From Gibbula magus (taxonomy: Eukaryota; Mollusca; Gastropoda; Trochida; Trochidae), in NCBI GenBank assembly GCA_936450465.1, contig OW388291.1, positions 35,440,656 through 35,504,655 on the forward strand: a DNA stretch of 64,000 nt, written 5' to 3'. This document shows, in pieces, positions 1 to 10,851 of the stretch. Position 1 is the stretch's first letter, and every line of letters starts with the position of its first letter. The notes beneath the pieces are model-generated. The model did not search any database, was not told the DNA's origin, and worked only from the letters and a program-made list of their open reading frames with translations. Made by a program: the position numbers and the translations under genes.

Positions 1-618
1 AGGTCATCTCAGGAACCAAGACCCGGAGATTGGTTACATTCTAGTATTCTTACAGGCAGTTTTGAAACAACGAAATTACCAACAGAAACAATTAATTCAA
101 ATTATGTTATGTCATCGGACAGTGTTGGGTATTCTAGCACTTCGACTGTGAATATTGAGACTTCAAGATTAAATGTGATGCTTGAAACAAATGAACAGCT
201 CATGATAACAACATTTGATTTACATGACGTAACTTCCGTTATAAAACCGGATGTTGCTTCGGTTGCTAATGTGTTACCTTTGAGTTCATCTGTATTGCTG
301 GAAACTACTGAACTCCCGGTCACACCTACTCAGCGTAAAGCACCATTGCTCTGTAGCCGTCGCTGCAAAGAGCTTGTTCTTTCGGAAGAGTTACAGAAAA
401 TCAAGGATGAGTTAACTTTGGATAAAACCAGTTTATCGAAGTATGTTCGCACTAAAATCAGCGCTGTTAACACTGATGCTGTAGCCAAGTCCATAGGCTG
501 GCCAGGAATAATCACCTTCTGTGTCTTAGTCTTCATCATCATCCTGTCCGACTTGCCCACGTTCTTTTGCGGACACAACAAAATAGTACACAAGAAACAC
601 TTCAAGCACACTCGTTAG
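1..618 (+). CDS. 3' part of an uncharacterised single-pass membrane protein gene
   Basis: The reading frame is open from the window edge to a TAG at 616-618, giving about 205 visible residues and no certain start, so it is the last exon(s) of a larger gene. The first ~110 residues are Ser/Thr/Val-rich, as in an extracellular stalk. A CSRRC pair follows, then a charged helix-like segment (EELQKIKDEL), an LSKYVR...SA stretch, a hydrophobic segment around GIITFCVLVFIIILSDL and a short His/Lys-rich tail. This predicts a type I protein with a short basic cytoplasmic end. From memory, the DKxxLSxxxRxxxSA-then-TM layout recurs in uncharacterised molluscan surface proteins. The ectodomain that would define the family lies outside the window, so no function is assigned. 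Confidence 0.6.
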   Translation, partial: RSSQEPRPGDWLHSSILTGSFETTKLPTETINSNYVMSSDSVGYSSTSTVNIETSRLNVMLETNEQLMITTFDLHDVTSVIKPDVASVANVLPLSSSVLLETTELPVTPTQRKAPLLCSRRCKELVLSEELQKIKDELTLDKTSLSKYVRTKISAVNTDAVAKSIGWPGIITFCVLVFIIILSDLPTFFCGHNKIVHKKHFKHTR

Positions 619-1754
619 AGTCGAGTAAATAACAAACTCCATTTATAATCAGTAATAATTCAGGTTGTGACATCATAGGAAGTGTGGGAAGTGTGCAATA
701 AGCCACATTAACCATTTATTGTGAAGCAAAGGTTAGATATGAAAGCATGTTATGTGATAAGTGAATTATGAACAGAATGTGATGAAAACTGAGCACGTGA
801 CATAATGACAACAGCTGTGTGTGTTGGTGAGCAGGCATGTCCTGCCTACCTGGTGGCACTGGTAACTTACACACTATTACTTAGGTAAGTTGTCCAGGGA
901 TCCCTTGCACACAATAATGGTAACAATATGGTTAATATTGTATACTTGTGTCCATATGAATGTATACCACGTTTTTAACAGACGTTTATTTCAAACATAA
1001 CATTGTTATACAACATCTGCAATCTGCTTTTTCGAGACGAGTCAATTGCGGGATTTGAACCCACACCCTCAGAGTCAAGCACCAGTACTGACTGTACCAA
1101 TAGTGTATCCACTCGGCCACAGAGATCTCGGTAAAATGGGCGTTAAGCTATGTTATATCCAATACCCCTTCGATATATGTTAAAGTACAAACCTCCCAAT
1201 GCAACCTTGTTACATTTGTTATATTTTAACACTGTATATATATATAGAGAGAGAGAGGATGAAGTTGAAATATGCTTCGACCAAAGAGATTGAACATTTC
1301 TATATATAAAATATGTATATATTTACAATATGGCAAACTTATTTTACGACATTGTTACCCGATATTTGACAATAAAGAGATTCACCTCAACCAGGAAATA
1401 TTTTATGTTGAAAATATCAGGTAAATGACCTTCACCTGTACGGAATTAGAATTTATATCTAATTGATGGCCGTATTTTCATTCACGTTATACCGTTTTAA
1501 TTTGATAGTGTATAATATTGGGTAGTCATAATAAACGTATAAATATTTCTAAAGTAAATAAGTAAACTCATTAGTAGGTAATATCATTAACAACGAACAA
1601 TATAAAGGAGAAATGAACATAAAGTAGTATGGATTTGCATCAGTTTTAATAAGTGAGTATACAACAAGGTAACGCTATGAGAAACACGTCAGGAATATTT
1701 CATCACAATATTTCAGATCTTGTGAGAGAGATGGAGATATAACAAAACATGGAT
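619..1754. other. Intergenic stretch between two 3' gene ends
   Basis: This AT-rich stretch separates the 3' end of the first gene from the 3' end of the TMEM86 gene on the other strand. Apart from the tRNA-like SINE at about 985-1130 and a short TA/GA simple tract near 1238-1257, I see nothing recognisable. Confidence 0.5.
985..1130 (-). repeat. tRNA-derived SINE or tRNA pseudogene
   Basis: On the minus strand there is a box A-like TGGCCGAGTGG (1109-1119) and a box B-like GGGTTCAAATCCC (1050-1062). These are spaced as in a long-variable-arm (Ser/Leu type) tRNA. The T stem can form, but the two acceptor strands do not pair, so this is not a working tRNA. The sequence continues about 60 bp past the tRNA part, as a SINE body would. 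The outer boundary is approximate. Confidence 0.5.
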
Positions 1755-2495
1755 TTATTTATCTTTTGCTTCTTGAGTGACTTCCGGTGCTGCAATAGGT
1801 CCGGTACTCAATGCGAAACCGAGCTGAGCTCCATAGTACAATACCATTACCAGAAACTCCAGGGAAACTCCTTGCAGCGTGTACGTTTCTATAACAAGCA
1901 GCGAGTCCGACACAATAAACATGGCGGCAGCTAACACTCCCCACACCGCCGGAAGTGACTTTTCTTTCTCAAACCTGCAGGCCGCCATTGCGCCCACTGC
2001 CAGAACCAGACCGAAGTATCCTACGAGAGAGACTTTATCGAAGGTGGACTCTACAGATTCGTTGAAACCGAGGAACATCACAACTAGGAGATTCACAAAG
2101 AGATAGACGGATTTTCGATGAAGCTCGTCCTGTTTAGATTTCAGCCCGACGATGTACATGAAGTGAGCGAGAGAGAAGACGATGACCCCTAAAGGCATGA
2201 GAGAGGATCGGAACAGCATGAATATGTCCCCCACCCCGGAGAGGAGCAGTCCAAGCATCACGGAGGGGATGTAGGGGTCGTCCGTCCCGTCAGGGTGGAG
2301 ACGTTTCTTGAAGATGTAGCCGGCAAGACACCAAACTGGAAGTGCTTTGCAAATTGCGGCGAGGAATGACTCTTCCGGCAGTGAGAGGAAAGGTTGGTAG
2401 ATGATGAAGAACAAGGTCACAGTGAGGTAGAAGGGGATCAGCAACAAGTCCTTCGCAGGCTCCAGCAGTTCTCTGGAATAAGAGGTCAAAGTCAT
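1755..2495 (-). CDS. TMEM86/YhhN-family lysoplasmalogenase-like membrane protein (copy 1)
   Basis: Members of this family are polytopic membrane enzymes that cleave the vinyl-ether bond of lysoplasmalogens. The 246-residue reading matches the usual ~220-245 aa and holds about eight hydrophobic segments. Family hallmarks are visible: SGVGDIFM with Asp90, VSDSLL with Asp197, and YYGAQLG at 220-226. Most or all of the protein is in one exon. The start is uncertain: a good minus-strand 3' splice site (CTTATTCCAG) ends at 2473, inside the first eight codons. The true start may therefore sit in an upstream exon, with this exon beginning at 2472 in phase 2. The second TMEM86 gene has an acceptor at nearly the same place and the same phase. 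An AATAAA overlaps the stop codon. Family confidence is high; substrate is inferred. Confidence 0.85.
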   Translation of the reverse strand: MTLTSYSRELLEPAKDLLLIPFYLTVTLFFIIYQPFLSLPEESFLAAICKALPVWCLAGYIFKKRLHPDGTDDPYIPSVMLGLLLSGVGDIFMLFRSSLMPLGVIVFSLAHFMYIVGLKSKQDELHRKSVYLFVNLLVVMFLGFNESVESTFDKVSLVGYFGLVLAVGAMAACRFEKEKSLPAVWGVLAAAMFIVSDSLLVIETYTLQGVSLEFLVMVLYYGAQLGFALSTGPIAAPEVTQEAKDK

Positions 2496-5370
2496 TGCAA
2501 ATAGTATATGAGTGATGTGTTACAGAGGTTTTTAATTGACTGTCTTTTGGTCATGATATAATTATCTATGTTGATTGCCTGCATTCTTTGTGTTTCCTGA
2601 CCTCTATACCGTTATACCTTGCCATCAGTGGGTTAACTAATTGCCCGCGATAAATCGGTGATTGTTCATGTTACTGAACGCAAGTCTACGACGGTCACGA
2701 GCGTTGTACTTCATAGTGTAAATCGACTTTTCAAATAAACTTGACGCAGAGATGTCCGCTCGCACAGTGTCGAATTGGGCTGCTTCATGTCGCTAACAAT
2801 AGTCCCCCAAGTCCAGTTACAAACACATTAGAGTCTGCCTTGAGTGCAAGTGTTACATTATCGTTAAAGGGACAGTAAAATCCGGGGTATATTTTGTGGA
2901 GAATGTCGTTTTTGTATTTATGCTGTTAATGATCATACCATTGTCATTTTACACATCTGTTTTTAACTATGCTGTGTATAATTCTTTCCTGTAAAGTGTC
3001 TCATGAGCCTAAAAATGGCTGGTTGTTTAGTATACTTTATGCCAGTTTATTTGTTATTGACAATGAATACCTAACGGGTGAGTCTAAAATAAAATGTATA
3101 TGTATGTCTGTATGTAGGTCTGATTTTAATGAGAATGAAGGACATCATAAGCAATGTTTCAAATATAAGTAGTTATATACCATGCAGAAAACAATAGATA
3201 CACAGACGATAATACCCTATCAAGTTCATTTTCATTCAAAATCATGGCGCAGACAGACCTACATAGTGTGAGCTCAAAAACGAGCCACTTCACTCACTTG
3301 AGAATATCCTCACTTATAGGATGTCTTTATATAGACTGGATCAAATAAGTTAAGGGTTTTGGAATATTTAATATTTATATTTATATTTAATCAGTGTTTC
3401 ATTGAATAAATGTATCATTATTTAATATTTGTCATTTCAAAATGTAAATATTCTTGATAAAATAAGTTACGTATATTGGAATATGTGTTATTGATGTTTA
3501 AGCAGTGTTTCATTGAATATATACATCATTATTTATTATACAAATTAAAATATATCTCTAACTATGTTTGTCGTGTTTATATGTTCACCTAAACACAATA
3601 AGCTCTATGCACATTAAAATTCCAGTTTCATTTTCAAAGAGTCATTTTGCTCAAAGAATGAAACACATTGATTTTTCAGCAACTCAGTATCGGTCTAATT
3701 GACAATGTATTTTTAATGAAGGAAACCATAGCAACGAACCTGCAACTAATTACATCGATATTTGATATATATGGATAGACTACAGCTTAGTTTTGAGTGG
3801 ACATGTCGTGATGTTTTTGTCATAATATTGTCACTAAAGAGACAAATCTTTCAGCATTGTCAGATCAGCAAACTAATCGGAGAGATTAGACAAAGGAGCG
3901 AGTATGGAGTTATATTAAATTTGACTCAATGCAAAATATATTTTGGAAGTTCAAATGTTACAACATACCATTTATATTCTGAAATATCCCATTATTTTCT
4001 TCAGATATCAGTTAATTTTTCTCTAAGGCAGTTTTCTTCAGTGTTATCTGTACATGTAAATGCTTCGAAAACCCAAAAAGGTTCTATACCATGCATATAT
4101 AAGTGTAATAAACAAAAACATACATGTAGGTTATCATTCTATTAAAGTATTGTGTAGACCATTATTTAATGATTAAAGAATTCTAAATTGAAACTTAAGG
4201 CGATCTAACTTTGTCTGTTGAGTATATCAATATAGAAATATTATTCACGGATATTGTCACACCTCTCTTCAGTCATGTATATACCCACATCATGTATATA
4301 ACAATTGAAGTATGACTGCAATATATGCAACGTAATATCATGTTTCAGTCATCAGTGACTCTCGTGAAGTTGGAAAAAAACGTGTTTTTCTCGTAGCTGT
4401 TTGGATACGAATACATTCATCTGTTGTCATCACCAGGTAGGTTTTAATGTGTTATTGTCAATATTTGCCTTTTAATAGAGTCGTTCCTTTCGTATATTGA
4501 CCCTTCACTCAAACGCCACGTATCGCTAAGTTATTTAAACACTGCGACATTTTCTTGATATTATCGATTTCATTTGTTTAACCATTGCAGCAGTCGACAC
4601 AAAGAATATTTTACCGCGAAGGCATAAAAATATCGTTCGGATGTCCCGGGAGATCGTCTTTTAAGTAGTGAGGAAAAAGCTTAAATACAGTGAATAGTAT
4701 ACATTCCTGGAAGCATAATCCACGTTGAGTAGATATGAATTGATTACCCTACAGTACCTCATAGTTATAGTAGATTCATTTAGTTCCGTGTACAAATCAA
4801 TCTCAGGTAACATTTTACTTCAGCCAATCAGCGACGAGGCTGGAAAGTTTGATTTGACACACAGAACATCGCATTCAATGTCATATTAAGAATGTCTATG
4901 ATTGATTGAAGGTTCACAGTGAAGGTCACCTGACGGGGTAGTACTCAGATCGCCAAACGAGGTACGAGTGTTACGTTCGATCTGATTTAAATGAGATTGT
5001 TTACAAGTTGAATTAGATTTTTACGATGAACATGTTTCAAGACATAGTTACGCCATCGATTACAGGGTAAATTTAGTAAGTATATGCTGTGTCAGTGTAT
5101 ATAAGTTAGTATATTAACATTAGTGTTGTTGTCCTACGATACGATCTATCAAAATAAGTTTTTGGTACTTTTCAATTTATGTTGATTTAATGTAAAGAGA
5201 AGTTCGACTGACATAATTACTTATGGTTATGTAGGTGTTCACATCTGAAACTATAAGTTATGTTAACGATTTCAGCATTGTTTCATTGCCTCAATTATAT
5301 TTGAGTAGTCAATTGAGTCCAGCCTCACAGCAAAAAAACAACTAGAAAGTGTTTTTACCCGTAAAAACAG
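2496..5370. other. Non-coding, repeat-rich stretch
   Basis: No convincing exon was seen. A possible TTAA element start (TTAAAGGGACAGTA) lies near 2867. A diverged direct duplication covers about 3339-3440 and 3455-3540. The left arm of a widely spaced inverted repeat covers about 3440-3745. The first exon of the minus-strand TMEM86 gene, if there is one, should lie in the first part, but I could not pick it out. Confidence 0.4.
3440..3745 (+). repeat. Left arm of a 3.3-kb spaced inverted repeat
   Basis: This is the reverse-complement counterpart of about 6408-6700. Shared blocks include GTTCACCTAAACACAA, CATTGATTTTTCA and CAGTATCGGTCTA, in the same order on the opposite strand. The inner part is well conserved and the outer part is weaker. 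It may be a terminal repeat of an old transposon or an inverted insertion of one family. Confidence 0.55.
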
Positions 5371-6150
5371 ATGTCTCCCCCTTCCTCAAATGCTCCAAAC
5401 CTCTAAACAATACTATCAAAAAGTACCATTAATGTTCTCTGTATAATTCAACTTGAATAAATAACCTATCAACTCCAAAATTGTAGCAAACAAAATATTC
5501 AAAATTCTAAATGATCTGATGCTGAAATAAAAGCCAGTTTTTTAAAAAAGACTTAGTCCAAATCGATGAGGTGGAAATAAAAAAAATTTAAAAAAATTTA
5601 ATCTCTAACCCCCAAAAGGCACATCTACATGATGTGGAGAGACAGAATACCAAGTTTGGTGATGATTGGTCACATAGTTTTAGAGATCTGCTCCGGAAAC
5701 AAACACTACCCTTGAAATAGACTAAGTCCAAATCGTTGCCATGGAAATATAAAAAAATTAATTTAATTTAAATTTAATCTCTAACCCCCAAAAGGCACAT
5801 CTATATGATGATGAGAGACAGTATACCAAGTTTGGTGATGATTGGTCACATAGTTTTAGAGATCTGCTCCGAAAACGAACACTACCCTTGAAATAGACTA
5901 AGTCCAAATTGTTGCCATGGAAATAAAAAAAAAATTAAATTTAAAAAATCTCTAACCCCCAAAAGGCACATCTACATGATATGGAGAGACAGTATACCAA
6001 GTTTGGTGATGATTGGTCACATAGTTTTAGAGATCTGCTCCGGAAATGAAATGGGAACGCCAACGCCAACGCCAACGCCAACGCCGACGCCGACGCCGAC
6101 GGGAACTCAGCTAAAACCAATATGTCTCCCGACCCTTCGGGGGGAGACAT
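5371..6150 (+). mobile_element. HINE/pearl-like element with ATGTCTCCC ends and tandem core
   Basis: The element begins with ATGTCTCCCCC and ends with GGGGGAGACAT, so its ends form an inverted pair. The core holds about three tandem copies of a 160-180 bp unit, recognisable by CTAACCCCCAAAAGGCACAT and CCAAGTTTGGTGATGATTGG. An AACGCC/GACGCC microsatellite (about 6056-6100) follows, then a short terminal hairpin. Tandem core plus microsatellite plus 3' hairpin is the layout of non-autonomous Helentron-derived (HINE/pearl) elements. No coding capacity was seen. Confidence 0.6.
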
Positions 6151-6407
6151 AATACAGATTCGCCTATTCGTCACCATCCTCATCAGGGACATGAACACAA
6201 GACCACGTGACAGAGATATTTAAACTTTCACGATCTTTCAGAACACTGACAGCAGACACTTTTGCATTTATTAAAAGGACAGTGAGTAGGTTATTGGAGT
6301 CAAAGGTTAAACATGGTGTTATTTCATCGAGAAGTTCAGGCTTTCGGCACGTAAGAAAACTAAATAAAATATTATTAAAAGTACTCAAGGCTCTTTAAAG
6401 ATGTAAG

Positions 6408-6700
6408 TTTCTGGTTCGCTGCTATGGTTTTCTTCATTAACAATACATGTACATTGCTGTTGTCAAGTAGACCGATACTGAATTGTTGAAAAATCAATGA
6501 GTTTTATTCTATAAGAAAAATGACTTTTTGAAAACGAAACTGGAAAGTGTATTTTCAACCCAAATTTAAATTTGCCTATAGCTTATTACGTTTCGGCTTA
6601 TGGTTGTGTTTAGGTGAACATGTGTTTATGGACATAGTTCAAAACAGGAAATATGAACATGTACTTTGATATGTCACCCTTATCAAGAATATTTACCTTA
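6408..6700 (-). repeat. Right arm of the 3.3-kb spaced inverted repeat
   Basis: The reverse complement matches 3440-3745; see that entry. It abuts the TTAA-flanked MITE starting at 6702. Confidence 0.55.
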
Positions 6701-6701
6701 A

Positions 6702-7056
6702 AGGGGCAGTAGCACGTTTTATTCAAAATCTATTTTTTCAAATTTCCCATTTATAATGATAGTTTATGTCATTTATATTAACTTTAGAGGGTAATACATC
6801 TTATTACACAAACCAAATATCTGTAATGGTAAAAACTATGTTGCGTATAAAGCAAAAATTGCACGGCGGCCATTTTATTGTGAACACAATTTATTATTTT
6901 TTATTACAAAAATTATTCCCATGGCTTTACCGAAACATGTACACTCATTTTAAACTTTAATTTCCGAAGAGAGAAGGATGTTTTACTATTGGTGAAATTC
7001 CTTTTCAAATACATTTCATCAACTTATTTGAGCGAAAAAAACGTGCTACTGCCCCT
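6702..7056 (+). mobile_element. TTAA-flanked MITE (piggyBac-like), full length
   Basis: The ends AGGGGCAGTAGCACG and CGTGCTACTGCCCCT form a 15-bp perfect inverted repeat. TTAA lies directly outside each end (6698-6701 and 7057-7060), so TTAA is the duplicated target. At 355 bp with no meaningful ORF, it is non-autonomous. Relatives lie at 8009, 27293, 31677 and 54285. TTAA targeting is typical of piggyBac and also of Kolobok elements; I favour the former only weakly. Confidence 0.85.
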
Positions 7057-7060
7057 TTAA

Positions 7061-10000
7061 ATCTGTGTGACTATACGAGTGAAGCGGTATGTTCATTCAG
7101 TCATAACACGATACAGCACAGCTGAGTCTAATCTTATTTAGTCATGGAATGACGCAAGTATAGCTTTCACGACCATGAACCACAAAGCGTATCATTATCG
7201 CTTTGATGGAATCTATATTAACCGCAACATAAGTTATGGACATTGCCTTGTTAATAGTGAGCGTTAGCGAGGATGACAATATAATGCACGCTTAAGTCGT
7301 GCTGAAATTCATACCACATGACATCTGTCAAAACAGGCCCTGAAACACTAAACTCTGATGTCCATAGCATTAGACGTAGTATAATTACACAATGAACCAC
7401 ATGTTTACATGCGAGCTAACATATGTCAATTTGTCTTATACATAAGCTATACGTAGAGAGAAGATAAAACAGTATTTAAATATACAAATCTCACTAAATT
7501 ATGCCAATGACTAACATCAATGAATAAATATGCAATAAAATCATATTTAGAAATATTATATGTACTTACTTTGGGGATATCATGTTGATTTTAGCGTGGC
7601 AGCTTCCCGTTAGCGAGTGGTTGGGTCTATTTTTAGACGTGTTTCGTCACAAAGACGGGGTCATGACCTCCGACAACATGATATATACATGTTTATCTCC
7701 GGGTTATCAATCACAGAATCGGGAAATGTCGGCGATGTTCTTCATCTTTGTTTTGACTCGACTGTTGCCTGAAGCCATGTTCTATAGACTGCACTCAGTC
7801 TCTGTAAACAAATTAAATTTGTTTTTAAACTTGAAGAGTATCAGATTGTCTTTCTTCACTGTGAGAAGGGATATTTGATGAACAATAACAATTATTATCT
7901 TAAAAGGATATGGAGGATTTAACGCTATATAATCGGAGACTATGGAATAATGTACATGTGTTGGGTCTCTGAAATAAAATTGTTGGGGAGAAGTTCCAAG
8001 TCTTCTAAAGGGGCAGTAGCACGTTTTTTGCAAATTTTATTGTTTGCAATTTTTCATTTATAATGATTTATAAATCACAATATATGGAAGTTGTTATCCG
8101 GGAAATCATATTTTCTTGAGAAGTGCCGTCTTTTAACTGGTAACGGAATATAAGGGAGTCCCCCAGGGTCGCTTTATTTCTTCATTATATAGAGCTTCCT
8201 AGACTTGATAAATGACATAAACTTACTCTGGTGTTTATTTAATATAATATTTGGTGGACGAAGAGGGTCTCTCAAAGTATAATTTTGTTTCACAGTAAAT
8301 ATTAAAAGTTAAATTTCAGCGTGAAATAATATCTAATTGTTAGTGTTCATGTACGCCATGGCTAGTGCAGTAAATATTGAATAGAAGCCTCGGGGTTTGT
8401 ACTCAGACGCTTGTAAATATCTAGACTTGCTGTTTACATTCGGGTTGAATGAAATATGACGACAAGCGCTGTCTTGTTAATTATTGAAATGATTTATTAT
8501 TAGATAATGTATCCAGAATCTAGAATCTAGAATCTAGGACAGGTATCGAAGTTCGCAAGAGGCTGGAATGAAGTGTGGGTTAATTATTTAAATACATGTA
8601 AATATGGTTTCAAGTTGTTTCTATACTTGTTTATGGTAGCAATATGTCAAACAATATGTACAATAAAATGCAATTTAAACCACATTTTATTTTTACAGAT
8701 GTATAAAAAAAAAAATTGTTCAGCGCAGGACATGTGGAAATAAAAAATATGCTTTTAATTAAACTTATATTTTTAAACGTGCTTTCGGCCTTACAAACAA
8801 CTATGAAGGTTGTCGATAAAACATTGAGGTGATACCAACGACACCTAGGGACGGAAACTACATTTGTTAATTGACGGTCGAAATAACTACGACAAATCAA
8901 TCTATCAGCTTTCAGGACCTGTGTTATTATGTTATAAGATAGTGTATCAAATGGCATAGTATTGTTATGTTTAGATAAATAGAATACGTACGTAAATAAT
9001 GCCAACATGACTTTCAACTCAATAATCAAATTTGTTTCGATTAAATATTAATTAGAAACTGCCATGTTTCAACACGTAGGTCTATATGAAACGTTATATA
9101 GAAATGACTAGTTATTTTTGTTATCAGGCATAAAATGACAAATCATTAACATATAATTATACAATAACCCTATTATTATCTTCGCCGTGATATAATTATG
9201 CGAATGATATTGACATCGCTAAGGACATGCGCGGCGATGTAATGGCGTGATCTTGGAGCGATGCCGACATTACATGGATGTCGATCGATTTGGACATTTA
9301 CAAGCCCGTGCAGACAGCAATGTTGACAGTCAAGAGAATCCATTTCACTCAGGTTGGAGCCAAGTGTTTATATTTCAAATGTAAATCAAACATACCTTTG
9401 ATGTAAGTAACGATTGAATGGGATGGTTTCCACTAGAAGCGGTTTTCATTTAGGTATGCCGATATGTCTTGCATAATAAGCCGCTTTGATGTAGATTGTA
9501 AACCGTATCAAAAATTAATGTAGGGATTGTGTTATGTTATGAAGTGTATTCATGAAGCAATAATGCTGTATGCATGTACCAGGATGTGTTGTTATGGATG
9601 AAATTATTAACGCTTGTTTATTTCGCTTACAGTGTTTTCGTCATCCCGACATCAGCTGTGATTTTCAAGGGACGTAACTCCCGCAACCTTGGCGTCATGA
9701 ATAGATCAAACAAATCGAGTTTTATCAGGTTTGTATTATAAACCATATCTTAAAATCCACTTGCACTAATTTAAAAATGTTGAAAGTATTTCAAAATAAA
9801 AGTTGATATACATTTTAAAATTTCTAAAGAAAATATAATACATTTGTAGGTTGACGTTTACATTGTAAGAATTGTAGGCCTGCTTGGGTTAAACTTATTA
9901 AATTGTGTACTTTTTATTTCAAATTGATGAAACAATACAAAAATAATAATGTAATATAAGTTTGCGGCCACGATAAACAGAGATTATTACCCGAGGAAGT

Positions 10001-10850
10001 TTGCCATGTGAATTTTCCGAAACGAAAATTGATTTTTGTAGTGCCCGAGCGAAAGCGAGGGTAATACACACATTTGCACGAGGCAACAGTCCTCTTTTCT
10101 TGCGACGGCAAGCTACACAGACGCCAGACCCCCTGGACCCCCCCCCCCCCCCCCCTGGATCCGCTAGTGAATGATGTGTCCCGTTTAATGGAATCAAGTA
10201 GAAGCTTATGTGATGATAACCAGGCTGACAAATAGCTGCATTGAACCTTCTCTACCTCGGTCATCGTGACCTTGTCCATGTCCCTTATAACTGAACGCCT
10301 AGGTTCGCGGCTTCGTGAGCATGTTTGTAAACGTTAAATAACCTACCATAAAACGTTACCCTGTGTACTTTATATGGTCTCGCATTGTTGTTTCGATGAT
10401 TTATTGTACATCAAGGTACATGACCTGAGTTTCCTTGACTGATTCATACCTGTGCTCAGACTGAGCGACCTGACATATCATGTGTATGTCATGCAGTAGG
10501 TATCAACTAGCGTCCCGAGATATTTCCAAACGTTATGATAGAACAATAACATGTCAGGTTTAGTCACATAATTCCATGAGACTGAATTTCGTTTTTACAA
10601 CTACTTTTTAACGTCGCATAAATTAACATCTTAAATAAATTGATTATGCTAACATTAAAGGGCCGATAGGGTACGTTTCTATAAAAGCAAATGTTTATGC
10701 AAAATATGATACTCTTTTGACGTTATTAAAAAAATATTATTTCATTGTAATTTAGTTTTATCATTGATACTTGACAAACACACCATGGTAGGGCGGGCTT
10801 ATTACAAAAGCAGGGGTTAATAAGTCAGCTTTGTTTTTGAAGGCAAGTCA
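7061..10850. other. Non-coding stretch, mostly unique
   Basis: No exon is supported. It contains a broken MITE start at about 8009-8070 (TAAAGGGGCAGTAGCACG), a triple TCTAGAA-type run near 8517-8536 and a C17 homopolymer run at about 10139-10155. A possible TTAA element start (TTAAAGGGCC) lies near 10657. Short ORFs here show no family signal. Confidence 0.4.
8009..8070 (+). mobile_element. Truncated copy of the TTAA MITE
   Basis: It starts with AGGGGCAGTAGCACG like the full copy at 6702 and matches its first ~60 bp. The match then ends; no right end is found nearby. Confidence 0.6.
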
Positions 10851-10851
10851 G

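Noticed and set aside
1035..1130. Functional tRNA gene on the minus strand
   Set aside because: Box A and box B are present, but the acceptor strands do not pair and sequence continues as a SINE body.
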